Source of the DNA: Streptomyces sp. TRM70350
GTDB taxonomy: Bacteria > Actinomycetota > Actinomycetes > Streptomycetales > Streptomycetaceae
Direction of reading: 5' to 3'
Length of the DNA: 64,000 bases
Assembly: GCF_019219825.1 (NCBI RefSeq)
Contig: NZ_JAHUXH010000007.1
Location: forward strand, 186,001 to 250,000
Shown: positions 40,456 to 49,824 of the stretch, in pieces
Numbering within the stretch: position 1 is the stretch's first letter
How the letters are laid out: each line of letters starts with the position of its first letter
Notes under the pieces: generated by a model
Seen by the model: only the letters and a program-made list of their open reading frames with translations
The model's database searches: none
Told to the model about the DNA's origin: nothing
Translations under genes and position numbers: made by a program

Positions 40456-41865
40456 TCACCGCCTCCCCGGCCTCCCCTCCCCGTACAGCCACTCCTCCCA
40501 GACGCCGTCGAAGTCCTTCTCCGGCGCTCGCTGTTCGACGTACGCCGTGAAGTCCTCGGTGCTCGCGTTGGCGTGGCGGTGGGTGGTGGCCCAGCCGCGC
40601 AGGAGGTCGCGGAAGGCGGTGTCGTCGGCGAGGGTCTGGCGGATCTTGTGGAGGACCATCGCGCCGCGGTCGTAGACGGGGCGGCCGGAGATGTGGGCGG
40701 CGTCGGGCGGATGCGCGGGTGGGAAGGACCAGACGGCCTTGTTGTCCTCGGGGACGGCGTAGTGGGTGCCGTCGTAGAGCGCGTCGAAGGTGTGCTGGGC
40801 GGTGTCGCCGCCGTGGTCCTCCTGCCACAGCCACTCCGCGTACGTCGCGAAGCCCTCGTTGAGCCACATGTCCCGCCAGGACCTGGGGGTGACGGAGTTG
40901 CCGTACCACTGGTGGGCGAGTTCGTGGACGAGGAGCCGGATGTCGGGGGCGCCGGGGAAGACGGGGCGGGTCTGGGTCTCCAGGGCGTAGGCGGCGTCGC
41001 CGGTGCGGTCGACGATCGCGCCGGTGGCGGTGAAGGGGTACGGCCCGAAGAGGTCCTCCGCCCAGGCGAGGACCTCGGGGATACGGGCCAGGACCTCGCG
41101 ACTTGCGGCGGCCTCGGTCGGGTCGACGGCGGTGTACACGGGCAGGCGGTCCGGGGTCACCGTGCGGCTGATGTCGTAGCGGCCGATGGCGAGGGTGGTG
41201 AGGTAGCTCGCCATCGGCTGGCCGGTGTGCCAGGTGGTGGTCGTGCGGCCGTCGGTGGTGCTCTCGTTCCTCAACTCCCCGTTCGACACGGCCCGCAGGC
41301 CCTCCGGCACGGTGACCCTGATGTCGTACGTCGCCTTGTCGGAGGGGTGGTGGTTGCCGGGGTACCAGGCCATGGAGCCGACCGGCTGGCCCAGGGCGAG
41401 CGCGCCGTCGTCGGTGGGCAGCCAGCCCTCCCGCGAGCCGTCCGGGTCCGTGAGGGTGGCCGGGGTGCCGGAGTAGCGGACCGTCACGCGGAAGGTCCGG
41501 CCCTCGGCGAGGTCGTCGCGGGGGCGGACGGTCAGCTCCTGGCCGGCGCGGTTCCAGCGGGCGGCGGTGCCGTCGACGGTGACCGTCCCGACGTTCAGAC
41601 CCTGGAGGTCGAGGTTGAAGGCGGAGAGGTCCTGACCGGCGCGGGCGGTGATCGTCGTGCGGGCGGTGAGGTGCCGGGTGTCGGGGGTGTAGGACAGGGC
41701 CAGGTCGTAGTGGGTGACGTCGTAGCCGCCGTTGCCCGCCTTCGGGAAGTACGGGTCGCGTACGCCGGAGCCGCCCGGGGTGCCCTCGACGCCGGTGCCC
41801 GAACACGCGGTGAGAGCGAGGGCGAGCAGAGCGGCGACAGGGACGACCGGTGCGAAACGGGACAC
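40456..41865 (-). CDS. Secreted M1-family metallopeptidase lipoprotein
   Basis: The 469-residue product has a signal SRFAPVVPVAALLALALTAC with lipobox LTAC (Cys21). The M1 zinc site is VHELAHQWYGNSVTPRSWRD with the downstream Glu in MWLNEGFATYAEW, and the GxMEN-like motif is replaced by YALETQTRPVF. It is predicted to be an extracellular aminopeptidase. The GTG at 41865 follows AGGATC. It is divergent from the 166-aa hypothetical gene. Confidence 0.9.
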   Translation of the reverse strand: MSRFAPVVPVAALLALALTACSGTGVEGTPGGSGVRDPYFPKAGNGGYDVTHYDLALSYTPDTRHLTARTTITARAGQDLSAFNLDLQGLNVGTVTVDGTAARWNRAGQELTVRPRDDLAEGRTFRVTVRYSGTPATLTDPDGSREGWLPTDDGALALGQPVGSMAWYPGNHHPSDKATYDIRVTVPEGLRAVSNGELRNESTTDGRTTTTWHTGQPMASYLTTLAIGRYDISRTVTPDRLPVYTAVDPTEAAASREVLARIPEVLAWAEDLFGPYPFTATGAIVDRTGDAAYALETQTRPVFPGAPDIRLLVHELAHQWYGNSVTPRSWRDMWLNEGFATYAEWLWQEDHGGDTAQHTFDALYDGTHYAVPEDNKAVWSFPPAHPPDAAHISGRPVYDRGAMVLHKIRQTLADDTAFRDLLRGWATTHRHANASTEDFTAYVEQRAPEKDFDGVWEEWLYGEGRPGRR

Positions 41866-41902
41866 GTCCGAGATCCTACGAGCGCATGACACCATCACGT
41901 AC

Positions 41903-42403
41903 GTGCTCGACATCGGCTACGCCCTCTCCAACCGCTTCCCGGACCCGCCCCAGACCGACTACCGCCGCGCGGACGTGCACGCCCTGCGGCACGACCTGTT
42001 CTGCGGTGACGTCTACCTCGCCGACACCGAGACGGACCGGGAGCTGTCCACAGCCTGGGGATGGGTGCCGGTGCTCGACTTCGCGTGGGCGCTGTGCGAC
42101 ATCGTCGAGCAGCTGGACCGCGACCCGGCGGGCTCCCGCGCCGCCCGTCCCCAGCACGCGGAGCTGGACTTCACCGAGTCCACCGACCGTCTGCTCTTCG
42201 AGCGCCGCTTCGGCTGGGTCGACATCGAGTCCGACTGGCAACCGGCCGAGGACCCCCCGCTCACCTTCTCCCACACCGAACTCCGCCGCGAGGCCCGCGA
42301 CTTCCTGCACGACCTGATCGCGGACCTGTGCGATCTGCACGACGACCTGGCGGAGAACCCGGCGATCTGGTCACTGCAGGCACGGTTTCCGCGGGTGCCG
42401 TGA
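41903..42403 (+). CDS. Hypothetical protein, 166 aa
   Basis: From GTG 41903 the product reads VLDIGYALSNRFPDPPQTDY, then ADVHALRHDLFCGDVYLADT, WGWVPVLDFAWALCDIVEQL, DFTESTDRLLFERRFGWVDI and EARDFLHDLIADLCDLHDDL. It is an acidic, mixed alpha/beta protein without signal or membrane segments. I do not recognise a named family. The start is uncertain because the region upstream overlaps the divergent peptidase promoter. Confidence 0.7.
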   Translation: MLDIGYALSNRFPDPPQTDYRRADVHALRHDLFCGDVYLADTETDRELSTAWGWVPVLDFAWALCDIVEQLDRDPAGSRAARPQHAELDFTESTDRLLFERRFGWVDIESDWQPAEDPPLTFSHTELRREARDFLHDLIADLCDLHDDLAENPAIWSLQARFPRVP

Positions 42404-42409
42404 CGCGGG

Positions 42410-42446
42410 GGGACTGACACGCGGGACTGACACGCGGGACTGACAC
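42410..42446. repeat. Three tandem 13-bp units
   Basis: GGGACTGACACGC occurs three times (the last truncated) between the stop codons of two convergent genes, followed by GGGGCACTGTCCCC, a potential hairpin. Confidence 0.85.
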
Positions 42447-42481
42447 TGGGGCACTGTCCCCCCACACACAGGCGGTCACCG

Positions 42482-43180
42482 TCATCCCCCTTCCACCCTG
42501 ATCCCCAACGCCCCCGCCAACACCGGCGCCAGCTCCACCAACTGCCCCGCGCTGATCACCGCCCCCGACAGCCGGTCGACCCCCCGCATGATCTCCAGCG
42601 GGGCCGCCCCCCGCAGGTCCACGTCCGCCAGCGTCGCCCCGCTGAAGTCCGCCCCCTTCAGCGCGCAGTCCTTGAACGCGACGCGCTCCAGCGACGCGCC
42701 CCCGAAGTCCGGCTCCACCAGGACGCATCCCTCGAAGACCACGTCCTTCAGCCGGGCCCCTCGCAGGTTCGGGCAGTCGAGCTTGCCGCCCCGGATCAGG
42801 ACGCGTTCCAGTGCGGCACCGTGCAGTTGCGTGCCGCCCAGGCGGGCGTCGCGCAGTTCGACGTCGCGCAGGGTGGCCTCGGCGAGGTTCGTGCCGACGC
42901 CGCGCGGGGCAGTGAGGACCGAGTCCAGGATGCGCGCCCGGTGCAGTCGCGTCTCGTCCAGCGCGCACCCCGTCAACGCGCAGTCCATGAAGCGGGCGCC
43001 CCCGCCGTCCTGCCCACCCAGCTCGGCGTCCCCGAACTCCAGCCCGTCGTAGTCCCCGTCCGGCTCCAGTCCACCCCCTCCGTACTCAGCCAGCTCCGGC
43101 AGCCGCACCTCCGGTCGCCGTGCCGCCTTCACGCCGCCCGCCGCACCCGCTGCCCCGCCCGCGCCCAACGCGCCCATCAC
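42482..43180 (-). CDS. Pentapeptide-repeat protein
   Basis: The 232-residue product has about 25 pentapeptide units in two blocks, e.g. NLAEATLRDVELRDARLGGT and SLERVAFKDCALKGADFSGA, with Leu/Phe at the centre of each unit, predicting a right-handed quadrilateral beta-helix. A Gly/Ala-rich leader precedes it. Some members mimic DNA and bind gyrase; nothing here shows that specifically. Confidence 0.9.
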   Translation of the reverse strand: MMGALGAGGAAGAAGGVKAARRPEVRLPELAEYGGGGLEPDGDYDGLEFGDAELGGQDGGGARFMDCALTGCALDETRLHRARILDSVLTAPRGVGTNLAEATLRDVELRDARLGGTQLHGAALERVLIRGGKLDCPNLRGARLKDVVFEGCVLVEPDFGGASLERVAFKDCALKGADFSGATLADVDLRGAAPLEIMRGVDRLSGAVISAGQLVELAPVLAGALGIRVEGG

Positions 43181-43326
43181 ACCACCACACCCGTCTCACC
43201 CATCACACCCACCGCTCGCCCAGCCGTGCCCCTATCCTGCACCCCACCACTGACACTGCCGGTGACCTGCAAAAACACCCACATCCACCCCCCGATGTCA
43301 CATTCCGCGCGCCCAGCCAGTCGTAC

Positions 43327-43375
43327 TCCCAGAAGGCGAACCCGAGCCAATTCCCAGAAGGCGAGCCCGAGCCAA
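43327..43375 (+). repeat. Two 24-bp direct repeats before the FAD-oxidoreductase gene
   Basis: TCCCAGAAGGCGA[A/G]CCCGAGCC-AA occurs at 43327-43350 and 43352-43375, immediately before the RBS AAAGGAG. The repeat may place regulatory or 5' UTR sequence. Confidence 0.8.
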
Positions 43376-43390
43376 AGGAGTCCGAACCCC

Positions 43391-44560
43391 ATGCCCCACC
43401 TCACCGTCATCGGCGGCGGCTTCGCCGGCCTCACCGCCGCCGTCGCCGCCGCCGAAGCGGGCGCCAAGGTCACCCTCCACGAAGCCCACCACACCCTCGG
43501 CGGGCGGGCGCGCACCGCCGAGGGCCCATACCGGACGAACGAGGGCCCGCACGCCCTCTACAACGGCGGCCCGCACTGGACCTGGCTCAAGCAGCGCGAC
43601 CTGATCGGCCCCCTCGCCCCCATCCCGCCCCTGGAAGCCGCCCGGCTCCGGCTGCGCCACCAGGGCGCCCTGCGCCGCATCCCGCCCTTCGCCATGCTCA
43701 GGCTGCTGCGCCGCACCGCCCGGCAGGCCCCCGTCGACGTCGACTTCCTGACCTGGGCGACCGGGCAGGTGGGCGAGGCGGGCGCACGGGCCGCCGCGCA
43801 CTACTCCGCCGTCGCCCTCTTCCACCACGCCCCCGGCGCCCTGTCCGCCGCGTTCGTGCAGGAACGGCTGCGCCGGGCCACCAAGGTGCCGCCCGAGGCG
43901 CACTATCCGCGCGGCGGCTGGGCGAGCGTCGTCGACCGGATGGCCGCCCGCGCCTGGAATCTGGGCGTCCGCATCGAGACGCTGTCCCGCGTCGACACCC
44001 TCCCCACCGGCACGCCCGTCATCGTCGCCACCTCCCTCGACGCCGCCCGCCGACTCCTCGGCGACGACTCGCTGACCTGGCCGAGCGGTCGTACGGCCCT
44101 GATCGACCTGGCCGTACGCACCCGGCGCGGCGACCCCTTCGTCGTCTCCGACCTGGACGCGCCCGGCTGGCTCGAACGCTTCACGGCGCAGGACCGCACC
44201 CTCGCCCCGGTCGGCGAGCAGCTCATCCAGGGCCAGATCCCGATCGCCCCGCACGAGTCCCGGGGCGACGGCGTCGCCCGCGCCGAGCAGCTGCTCGATC
44301 TCGCGTTCGACGGCTGGCGGGAGCGCGTCACCTGGCGGCGCGCGGCGGTCGCGGGCGGCCGTACCGGCGCCGTGGACCTGCCCGGCACGACCTGGCGCGA
44401 CCGGCCCGCCGTGGACCGCGGCGACGGCGTGTACCTGGCCGGGGACCAGGTCGCCGCGCCAGGTGTGCTGTCGGAGGTGTCCTTCAACAGCGCGCTGACC
44501 GCCGTATCGCTGGCGCTCGGGCGGCCCGGCTCGCGCGCGCTTGACCTCAAGCATGCTTGA
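43391..44560 (+). CDS. FAD-dependent amine oxidase/phytoene-desaturase-like oxidoreductase
   Basis: The 389-residue product has the dinucleotide-binding VIGGGFAGLTAAVAAAEAGA, then LHEAHHTLGGRARTAEG (GG-motif) and the C-terminal FAD contact GDGVYLAGDQVAAPGVLSEV. The substrate is unknown. AAAGGAG is ten bases before the ATG at 43391. Its final codons DLKHA and stop lie inside the SoxR box that controls the next gene. Confidence 0.82.
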   Translation: MPHLTVIGGGFAGLTAAVAAAEAGAKVTLHEAHHTLGGRARTAEGPYRTNEGPHALYNGGPHWTWLKQRDLIGPLAPIPPLEAARLRLRHQGALRRIPPFAMLRLLRRTARQAPVDVDFLTWATGQVGEAGARAAAHYSAVALFHHAPGALSAAFVQERLRRATKVPPEAHYPRGGWASVVDRMAARAWNLGVRIETLSRVDTLPTGTPVIVATSLDAARRLLGDDSLTWPSGRTALIDLAVRTRRGDPFVVSDLDAPGWLERFTAQDRTLAPVGEQLIQGQIPIAPHESRGDGVARAEQLLDLAFDGWRERVTWRRAAVAGGRTGAVDLPGTTWRDRPAVDRGDGVYLAGDQVAAPGVLSEVSFNSALTAVSLALGRPGSRALDLKHA

Positions 44561-44563
44561 GGT
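44544..44563. promoter_or_regulatory. SoxR box
   Basis: ACCTCAAGCATGCTTGAGGT is a perfect 20-bp palindrome matching the SoxR consensus CCTCAAG-N4-CTTGAGG. A -35-like TTGACC overlaps its left end (44541-44546). In Streptomyces, SoxR senses redox-active molecules such as actinorhodin-type quinones and switches on a small set of oxidoreductases and exporters. Confidence 0.85.
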
Positions 44564-44656
44564 TGAAGGGTGGGGCCGTACCGCAGCCGAGGCGGCCGTA
44601 CGACGGCCGCCACCCACAGCAACGGCCGCAGAGCCCACAGCCACGGGGAGACCCCA

Positions 44657-45628
44657 ATGCGCGCCATCCGCCTCCACACCTTCGGCCCCGCCGAGAACCT
44701 CGCCCCCGAGGAGGTCGACGACCCCGTACCCGCCCCCGGCCAGGTCCGTATCGCCGTCGCAGCCGCCGGAGTACACCTGCTCGACACGGCCATCCGCGCC
44801 GGTCACCCGGGCCCCGGCCCCGCGCCCGCGCTGCCCACCGTCCCCGGCCGCGAGGTCGCCGGAGTCGTCGAGTCGCTCGGCGAGGGAACCGACGAGGCGT
44901 GGCTCGGCAAGCGCGCCGTCGCGCACCTCGGCTTCGTCCCCGGCGGTTACGCCGAACTCGCCGTCACCGACGCCGAACGTCTGCACGAGATCCCTGCGGG
45001 CCTGGACTTCGCCGAGGCCGTCGCCATGATCGGCACGGGGCGCACAGCGATGGGGATCGTGCAGTTCGCCGAGCCGGGCCCGGGTGACGTGGTCCTGATC
45101 CCGGCAGCGGCCGGCGGTATCGGCACCCTCCTCGTGCAGTACGCCAAGAACGCGGGCGCCACCGTCATCGGCCTGGCCGGCGGCCCGGAGAAGACGCAGC
45201 GGGTCGCCGCGAACGGCGCCGACCTCGCCGTCGACTACCGCGACCCCGCCTGGCCGGAGCAGGTCCGGGCCTACGACGGCAAGGTCACGATCGTGTACGA
45301 CGGTGTCGGCGGCGACCCCGCCCGTACGGCCGTCGGCCTGCTCGCCCCCGGCGGCAGGCACGTCGTGTTCGGCTGGTCCGCCGAGGGCATCCAGGGCGGC
45401 GAGCCGCTGGTCGTCGAGGGCGTCACCGTGCAGGTCCTGGGCCCGGTGATGCTGGAGAAGGCGGGCGGCCCGAACCCCCTGCGCGCCCTGGAACTCCGCG
45501 CCCTCGCCGAGGCCGCCGCGGGTCGGCTGACCCCCGCCGTCCACCGCTTTCCGCTCACCGAGGCCGCGGCCGCCCACCACGCTCTGGAGAACCGCGGCAC
45601 GACCGGCAAGGTCGTCCTGGAGCCCTGA
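44657..45628 (+). CDS. Zinc-type quinone oxidoreductase (MDR superfamily), SoxR target
   Basis: The 323-residue NADPH:quinone reductase-like protein has MRAIRLHTFGPAENLAPEEV, a GroES-like half with VPGREVAGVVESLGEG, and the Rossmann VVLIPAAAGGIGTLLVQYAK. The usual zinc ligands are not evident, as in quinone reductases. It lies 93 bases downstream of a perfect SoxR box. An S. coelicolor SoxR regulon member of this type (SCO4266, from memory) is probably its orthologue. The ATG is at 44657. Confidence 0.88.
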   Translation: MRAIRLHTFGPAENLAPEEVDDPVPAPGQVRIAVAAAGVHLLDTAIRAGHPGPGPAPALPTVPGREVAGVVESLGEGTDEAWLGKRAVAHLGFVPGGYAELAVTDAERLHEIPAGLDFAEAVAMIGTGRTAMGIVQFAEPGPGDVVLIPAAAGGIGTLLVQYAKNAGATVIGLAGGPEKTQRVAANGADLAVDYRDPAWPEQVRAYDGKVTIVYDGVGGDPARTAVGLLAPGGRHVVFGWSAEGIQGGEPLVVEGVTVQVLGPVMLEKAGGPNPLRALELRALAEAAAGRLTPAVHRFPLTEAAAAHHALENRGTTGKVVLEP

Positions 45629-45712
45629 CCGGGGGAATGCGACCGCAAAGACCTGACCAGGTGGGGCGTGGCATCACCGGCAGTACGCCCTGATTCGTGT
45701 TCTTCTGTCCCG

Positions 45713-47203
45713 ATGAACGCGCCCAGGACTGGTGACCCCGTGGCTCCCGTGAACACCGACCCCCACCGCTGGTGGGGGCTGGTGGTGATCGCCCTCGCCC
45801 AGCTGATGGTCGTCCTCGACTCGACGATCGTGAACGTCGCACTCCCGTCCGCCCAGGACGAGCTGGGGATGACCGACGGCGACCGAACATGGGTGATCAC
45901 CGCCTACACCCTCGCCTTCGGCGGTCTGCTGCTGCTCGGCGGCCGGATCGCCGACCTGGTCGGCCGCAAACGCACCTTCGTCATCGGGCTGATCGGCTTC
46001 GCCGCCGCCTCCGCGCTGGGCGGCGCCGCCGTCAGCCCGGGCATGCTGTTCGGCGCCCGCGCGCTCCAGGGCGCCTTCGCGGCCGTGCTCGCCCCGACCG
46101 CGCTGAGCCTGCTCGCCACCACGTTCACCGACCCCAGGGAGCGCGGCAAGGCCTTCGGCGTCTTCGGCGCCCTCGCCGGCAGCGGCTCCGTCATGGGCTT
46201 CATCGTCGGCGGGCTGCTCACCGAGTACCTCAACTGGCGCTGGTGCCTGTACGTCAACACCCCCATCGCGGTCCTCGCGCTGCTCGGCGCCTTCGCGGTC
46301 CTGCGCGACCGCCCCGCCCGGGCGGGCGCCCGCCTCGACGTGCCCGGCGTGCTGCTCGGCTGCGGCGGCCTGGTCGCGATCGTCTACGGCTTCAACGAGG
46401 CCGAGTCCCACGGCTGGTCCGACGCGTTCGTCCTCGGACTGCTCACGGGAGGTGCCGTCCTGCTGGCGGCCTTCGTGTGGTGGCAGGCCAGGGCACCCCT
46501 GCCGCTGCTCCCGCTGCACATCGTCAAGGACCGCGACCGCGCGGGCTGCTTCCTGACGATGATGCTGGCCATCATGGGCATGTTCGGCCTGTTCCTCTTC
46601 ATGACCTACTACTTCCAGGTCGTCCTGGGCTACTCGCCGGCGCGGACCGGACTGGCCTTCGTCCCGATCACCCTCGCGACCGTCACCGTTTCCACCCAGT
46701 TCGCGGCCCGTCTGCTGCACCACGTCCCACCGCGCGCCCTGATGGCCCCCGGCATGCTCCTGGGCGCGTGCGGAATGGCGCTCCTCACCCGGCTCACCGT
46801 CGACTCCTCGTACGCCGCCGACATCCTGCCCGGCCTGCTCCTGGTGGGCGTCGGCATGGGCCTGACCTACATGCCGGTGTTCGCCACGGTGACGGCCGGC
46901 GTCGCCCCGCGGGACTCGGGCGTCACCTCGGCGACCCTCAACACCTCCCAGCAGGTGGGCGGTTCCATCGGTACGGCCCTGCTGAACACCCTCGCCACCA
47001 CCAGCACCGCGGGCTACCTCGCCCACTCCGCCCGGCCCGCGGTGGTGACCCGCGAGGCCGTCGTCCACGGCTACACGGTCGCCCTCTGGTGCGCCACCGC
47101 CCTCATGCTCCTGGCCGGCCTGGCCACGGCCCTGCTGGTCACGGCCCGGGCCCCGAAACACGCGGCGCCAGCGAAGGAGCCGGTGACGGAGCCGGTCGCC
47201 TAA
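45713..47203 (+). CDS. DHA2-type (14-TM) MFS drug exporter
   Basis: The 496-residue product has 14 predicted helices and the EmrB/QacA signatures LMVVLDSTIVNVALPSAQDE (motif D1), GRIADLVGRKRTFVIG (motif A) and GSVMGFIVGGLLTEYLNWRW (motif C). It is a proton-coupled exporter. Its place right after the SoxR-controlled reductase suggests redox-linked export of a quinone-like compound, though 84 bases separate them. No clear RBS precedes the ATG at 45713; an internal GTG is possible. Confidence 0.88.
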   Translation: MNAPRTGDPVAPVNTDPHRWWGLVVIALAQLMVVLDSTIVNVALPSAQDELGMTDGDRTWVITAYTLAFGGLLLLGGRIADLVGRKRTFVIGLIGFAAASALGGAAVSPGMLFGARALQGAFAAVLAPTALSLLATTFTDPRERGKAFGVFGALAGSGSVMGFIVGGLLTEYLNWRWCLYVNTPIAVLALLGAFAVLRDRPARAGARLDVPGVLLGCGGLVAIVYGFNEAESHGWSDAFVLGLLTGGAVLLAAFVWWQARAPLPLLPLHIVKDRDRAGCFLTMMLAIMGMFGLFLFMTYYFQVVLGYSPARTGLAFVPITLATVTVSTQFAARLLHHVPPRALMAPGMLLGACGMALLTRLTVDSSYAADILPGLLLVGVGMGLTYMPVFATVTAGVAPRDSGVTSATLNTSQQVGGSIGTALLNTLATTSTAGYLAHSARPAVVTREAVVHGYTVALWCATALMLLAGLATALLVTARAPKHAAPAKEPVTEPVA

Positions 47204-47310
47204 CGGCGCCTGGAGGCCGCGTGCAGCCACCCCTCGGCCCCGCAGCAGCGCCTTGCCATGACCGCCCCGCCCGCGCGCGTGGGCGGTACGTACAGGTGTG
47301 GCGGTACGGA

Positions 47311-48201
47311 TCACCAGGGCAGGCCGGCCCGCAACCGCCGCGCCATCTCCACCTGCTCGTCGTCCAGCGGTCGGCCGTCCTCGATGTCCCACAGGGCGTT
47401 CTGCAGCAGTCGCCCGAGGGTCCACGCCCGTGCCCGTTCCCGGTCCAGACCCATGACGTCGATCATCGCGTCGAAGCGCCACCGGACCTCCTCGGCGTCG
47501 AAGCGGTTGGCGAGGGCGGGCCACAGCTCGAATCCGGGGTCACCGGCGAGCGGCTTGGGGTCGATGGCGAGCCAGGGGGCGCGGTCGGCGGCGAGGACGT
47601 TGTCGAAGTGCAGGTCCCAGTGCAGGAGCCGGTCCCCCGGCTCGTCCACGACCTCCCGTACGGCGGCGGCGCAGTCGGCGAGCAGACGGCGGGCCTCGGG
47701 GTCCGCCACCCGCTCCAGCGCCCACGGCGTCCGCTGAAGCATCGCCCGCGCGATGTCACCGAGCCGGCGCATGCCCGCAGGGGCCGGTACGGAGGTCAGA
47801 TGGGCCAGCAGACGGGCGATGACCAGCACGGCCTCGCGGGAGTCGGGCACGTGGGACAGCATCCGGGCGGGGTCGAGGCGTTCGAGGAGCATCGTGCCGG
47901 TGTCCAGGTCGTGGTCCAGCAGCCGTACCGCCCCGTCGCCGTCCCACACGCGCAGGGCGACCGGCTCGCCCTCGCTCTCGTCGTCGAGCGGCTGCAGCTT
48001 CAGCGCCGCGCGCGTGCCGTCCGCCCGGACGACCGGCAGGACCAGCGCGCACACGCCGTACATCGACGGCCCGTCGATCCGCAGCTCCCAGCGGTCCAGG
48101 AACCCGTCCACCAGCCGCGGCAGCCCGGCGATGAAGGCGCGCCCCTCCTCGCCGTTGTACAGCGCCTGGGACGCCGCGAGTCCCTCCGGAATCTCGATCA
48201 C
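47311..48201 (-). CDS. Aminoglycoside phosphotransferase (streptomycin 6-kinase family)
   Basis: The 296-residue APH-fold protein has ALKLQPLDDESEGEPVALRV (nucleotide Lys and Glu), MLLERLDPARMLS and the catalytic loop LLHWDLHFDNVLAADRAPWL with Asp in HWDLHFDN, followed by AIDPKPLAGDPGFEL. It resembles the Streptomyces streptomycin/hydroxyurea kinase group. The true substrate is unknown. The GTG at 48201 gives the usual length for the family. Confidence 0.88.
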   Translation of the reverse strand: MIEIPEGLAASQALYNGEEGRAFIAGLPRLVDGFLDRWELRIDGPSMYGVCALVLPVVRADGTRAALKLQPLDDESEGEPVALRVWDGDGAVRLLDHDLDTGTMLLERLDPARMLSHVPDSREAVLVIARLLAHLTSVPAPAGMRRLGDIARAMLQRTPWALERVADPEARRLLADCAAAVREVVDEPGDRLLHWDLHFDNVLAADRAPWLAIDPKPLAGDPGFELWPALANRFDAEEVRWRFDAMIDVMGLDRERARAWTLGRLLQNALWDIEDGRPLDDEQVEMARRLRAGLPW

Positions 48202-48335
48202 ATACGGGACCCTATGGGCGTATGCGCGCCCACTCGACCCAATGGCCACGCGGGCGCGCTTCCGGTCGCCTCCCCCCGCCAGAACGACGAAATCCGAAGG
48301 AGACAGCCCCCGCGGCCACGGGTAACGTCCCGGCC

Positions 48336-49742
48336 ATGAGCAGCTCGGCAAGCGGCGTCGTGAACGGCGGCGTCTCCTTCTGGTACGCCCAGGAAGGCTT
48401 CCCCGCCCCAAGGGAGCCCCTCTCCGGTGACGCGTCCGCGGACGTCGTGATCGTCGGCGGCGGCTACACGGGACTGTGGACGGCGTACTACCTGAAGAAG
48501 GCCGCCCCCTTCCTCCGCATCACCGTCCTGGAGCAGAAGTTCTGCGGCTACGGCGCCTCCGGCCGCAACGGCGGCTGGCTGTACAACGGCATCGCGGGCC
48601 GCGACCGGTACGCGCGCGTGCACGGCCACGAGGCCGCCGTACGCCTCCAGCGGGCCATGAACGACACCGTCGACGAGGTCATCGGGGCCGCCCGGGAGGA
48701 GGGCATCGAGGCCGACATCCACAAGGGCGGCGTCCTCGAAGTCGCCTGCACACCGGCCCAGCTGGCCCGTTTGAAGGCCTTCCACGAGCACGAGCTGTCC
48801 TACGGCGAGAAGGACCGGCAGCTGTACGGCGCCCGCGAGACCGCCGAGCGGATCAGGGTGGCCCACGCGGTCGGCTCCTCCTGGACCCCGCACGGAGCCC
48901 GCATCCACCCGGTGAAGCTGGTGACGGGCCTCGCGCGGGCCGTGGAGGCCCTCGGCGTGACCGTCCACGAGTCGACGCCGGTGACGGAGATCCGCCCGAA
49001 GCACGCGGTCACCCCGTACGGCACGGTCCGCGCGCCCTACGTCCTGCGCTGCACCGAGGGCTTCACGGCGTCCCTGAAGGGCCACAGGCGCACCTGGCTG
49101 CCCCTGAACTCCTCGGTGATCGCGACCGAACCGCTCACCGAGCAGCAGTGGGAGTCGGTGGGCTGGGAAGGCCGCGAGACGCTCGGCGACATGGCCCACG
49201 CCTACATGTACGCCCAGCGCACCGCCGACGGCCGCATCGCGCTCGGCGGGCGCGGAGTGCCGTACCGCTTCGGCTCCCGCACCGACAACGACGGCCGCAC
49301 CCAGGAGACGACGATGGAGGCGCTGCGGGAGATCCTGGAGCGTTTCTTCCCGTCCCTGACCGGCGTCCGCATCGCACACGCCTGGTCGGGCGTGCTCGGC
49401 GTGCCCCGCGACTGGTGCGCCACGGTCACCCTGGACCGCGCCACGGGCCTCGGCTGGGCGGGCGGCTACGTCGGCTCCGGCGTCGCCACCGCCAACCTCG
49501 CCGCCCGCACCCTGCGCGACCTCGTCCAGCTGGACTCCGGCCAGGGCACCCGCACGGAGCTGACGGACCTGCCCTGGGTCGGCCACAAGGTCCGCAAGTG
49601 GGAGCCGGAGCCGCTGCGCTGGCTGGGCGTCCACGGCATGTACGCCACGTACCGCACCGCCGACCGCCGCGAAGTCACCACACACAGCGCCGGGTCCTCC
49701 CGGCTGGCGCGACTGGCGGACCGGGTGGCCGGGAGGCACTGA
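48336..49742 (+). CDS. FAD-dependent oxidase of the DadA/gamma-glutamylputrescine oxidase type
   Basis: The 468-residue product has DVVIVGGGYTGLWTAYYLKK as the FAD Rossmann motif, then GYGASGRNGGWLYNG, HPVKLVTGLARAVEALGVTV, and the C-terminal GWAGGYVGSGVATANLAART flavin contact. The layout is that of amine/amino-acid oxidases acting on N-substituted or polyamine-derived substrates. The start at ATG 48336 lacks a clear RBS. The stop is nine bases from the convergent tRNA gene. Confidence 0.88.
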   Translation: MSSSASGVVNGGVSFWYAQEGFPAPREPLSGDASADVVIVGGGYTGLWTAYYLKKAAPFLRITVLEQKFCGYGASGRNGGWLYNGIAGRDRYARVHGHEAAVRLQRAMNDTVDEVIGAAREEGIEADIHKGGVLEVACTPAQLARLKAFHEHELSYGEKDRQLYGARETAERIRVAHAVGSSWTPHGARIHPVKLVTGLARAVEALGVTVHESTPVTEIRPKHAVTPYGTVRAPYVLRCTEGFTASLKGHRRTWLPLNSSVIATEPLTEQQWESVGWEGRETLGDMAHAYMYAQRTADGRIALGGRGVPYRFGSRTDNDGRTQETTMEALREILERFFPSLTGVRIAHAWSGVLGVPRDWCATVTLDRATGLGWAGGYVGSGVATANLAARTLRDLVQLDSGQGTRTELTDLPWVGHKVRKWEPEPLRWLGVHGMYATYRTADRREVTTHSAGSSRLARLADRVAGRH

Positions 49743-49750
49743 TCGTTGAG

Positions 49751-49824
49751 AGCCCCCTGTCGGATTCGAACCGACGACCTTCGCTTTACAAGAGCGGCGC
49801 TCTGACCAGCTGAGCTAAGGAGGC
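49751..49824 (-). tRNA. tRNA-Thr (anticodon UGU)
   Basis: On the minus strand the acceptor GCCTCCT pairs with AGGGGGC, the D arm is AGCTCAGCTGGTCAGAGC, the anticodon loop CTTGTAA carries TGT, and the T arm is GTCGG-TTCGAAT-CCGAC. The 3' CCA is not encoded. The length is 74 nt. Confidence 0.95.

Noticed and set aside
40995..41060. Missing substrate-binding GxMEN motif as evidence that the M1 peptidase is dead
   Set aside because: Zinc-site HELAHQW and NEGFATY are intact, and the ALETQTRP segment occupies the GxMEN position in this secreted subfamily.
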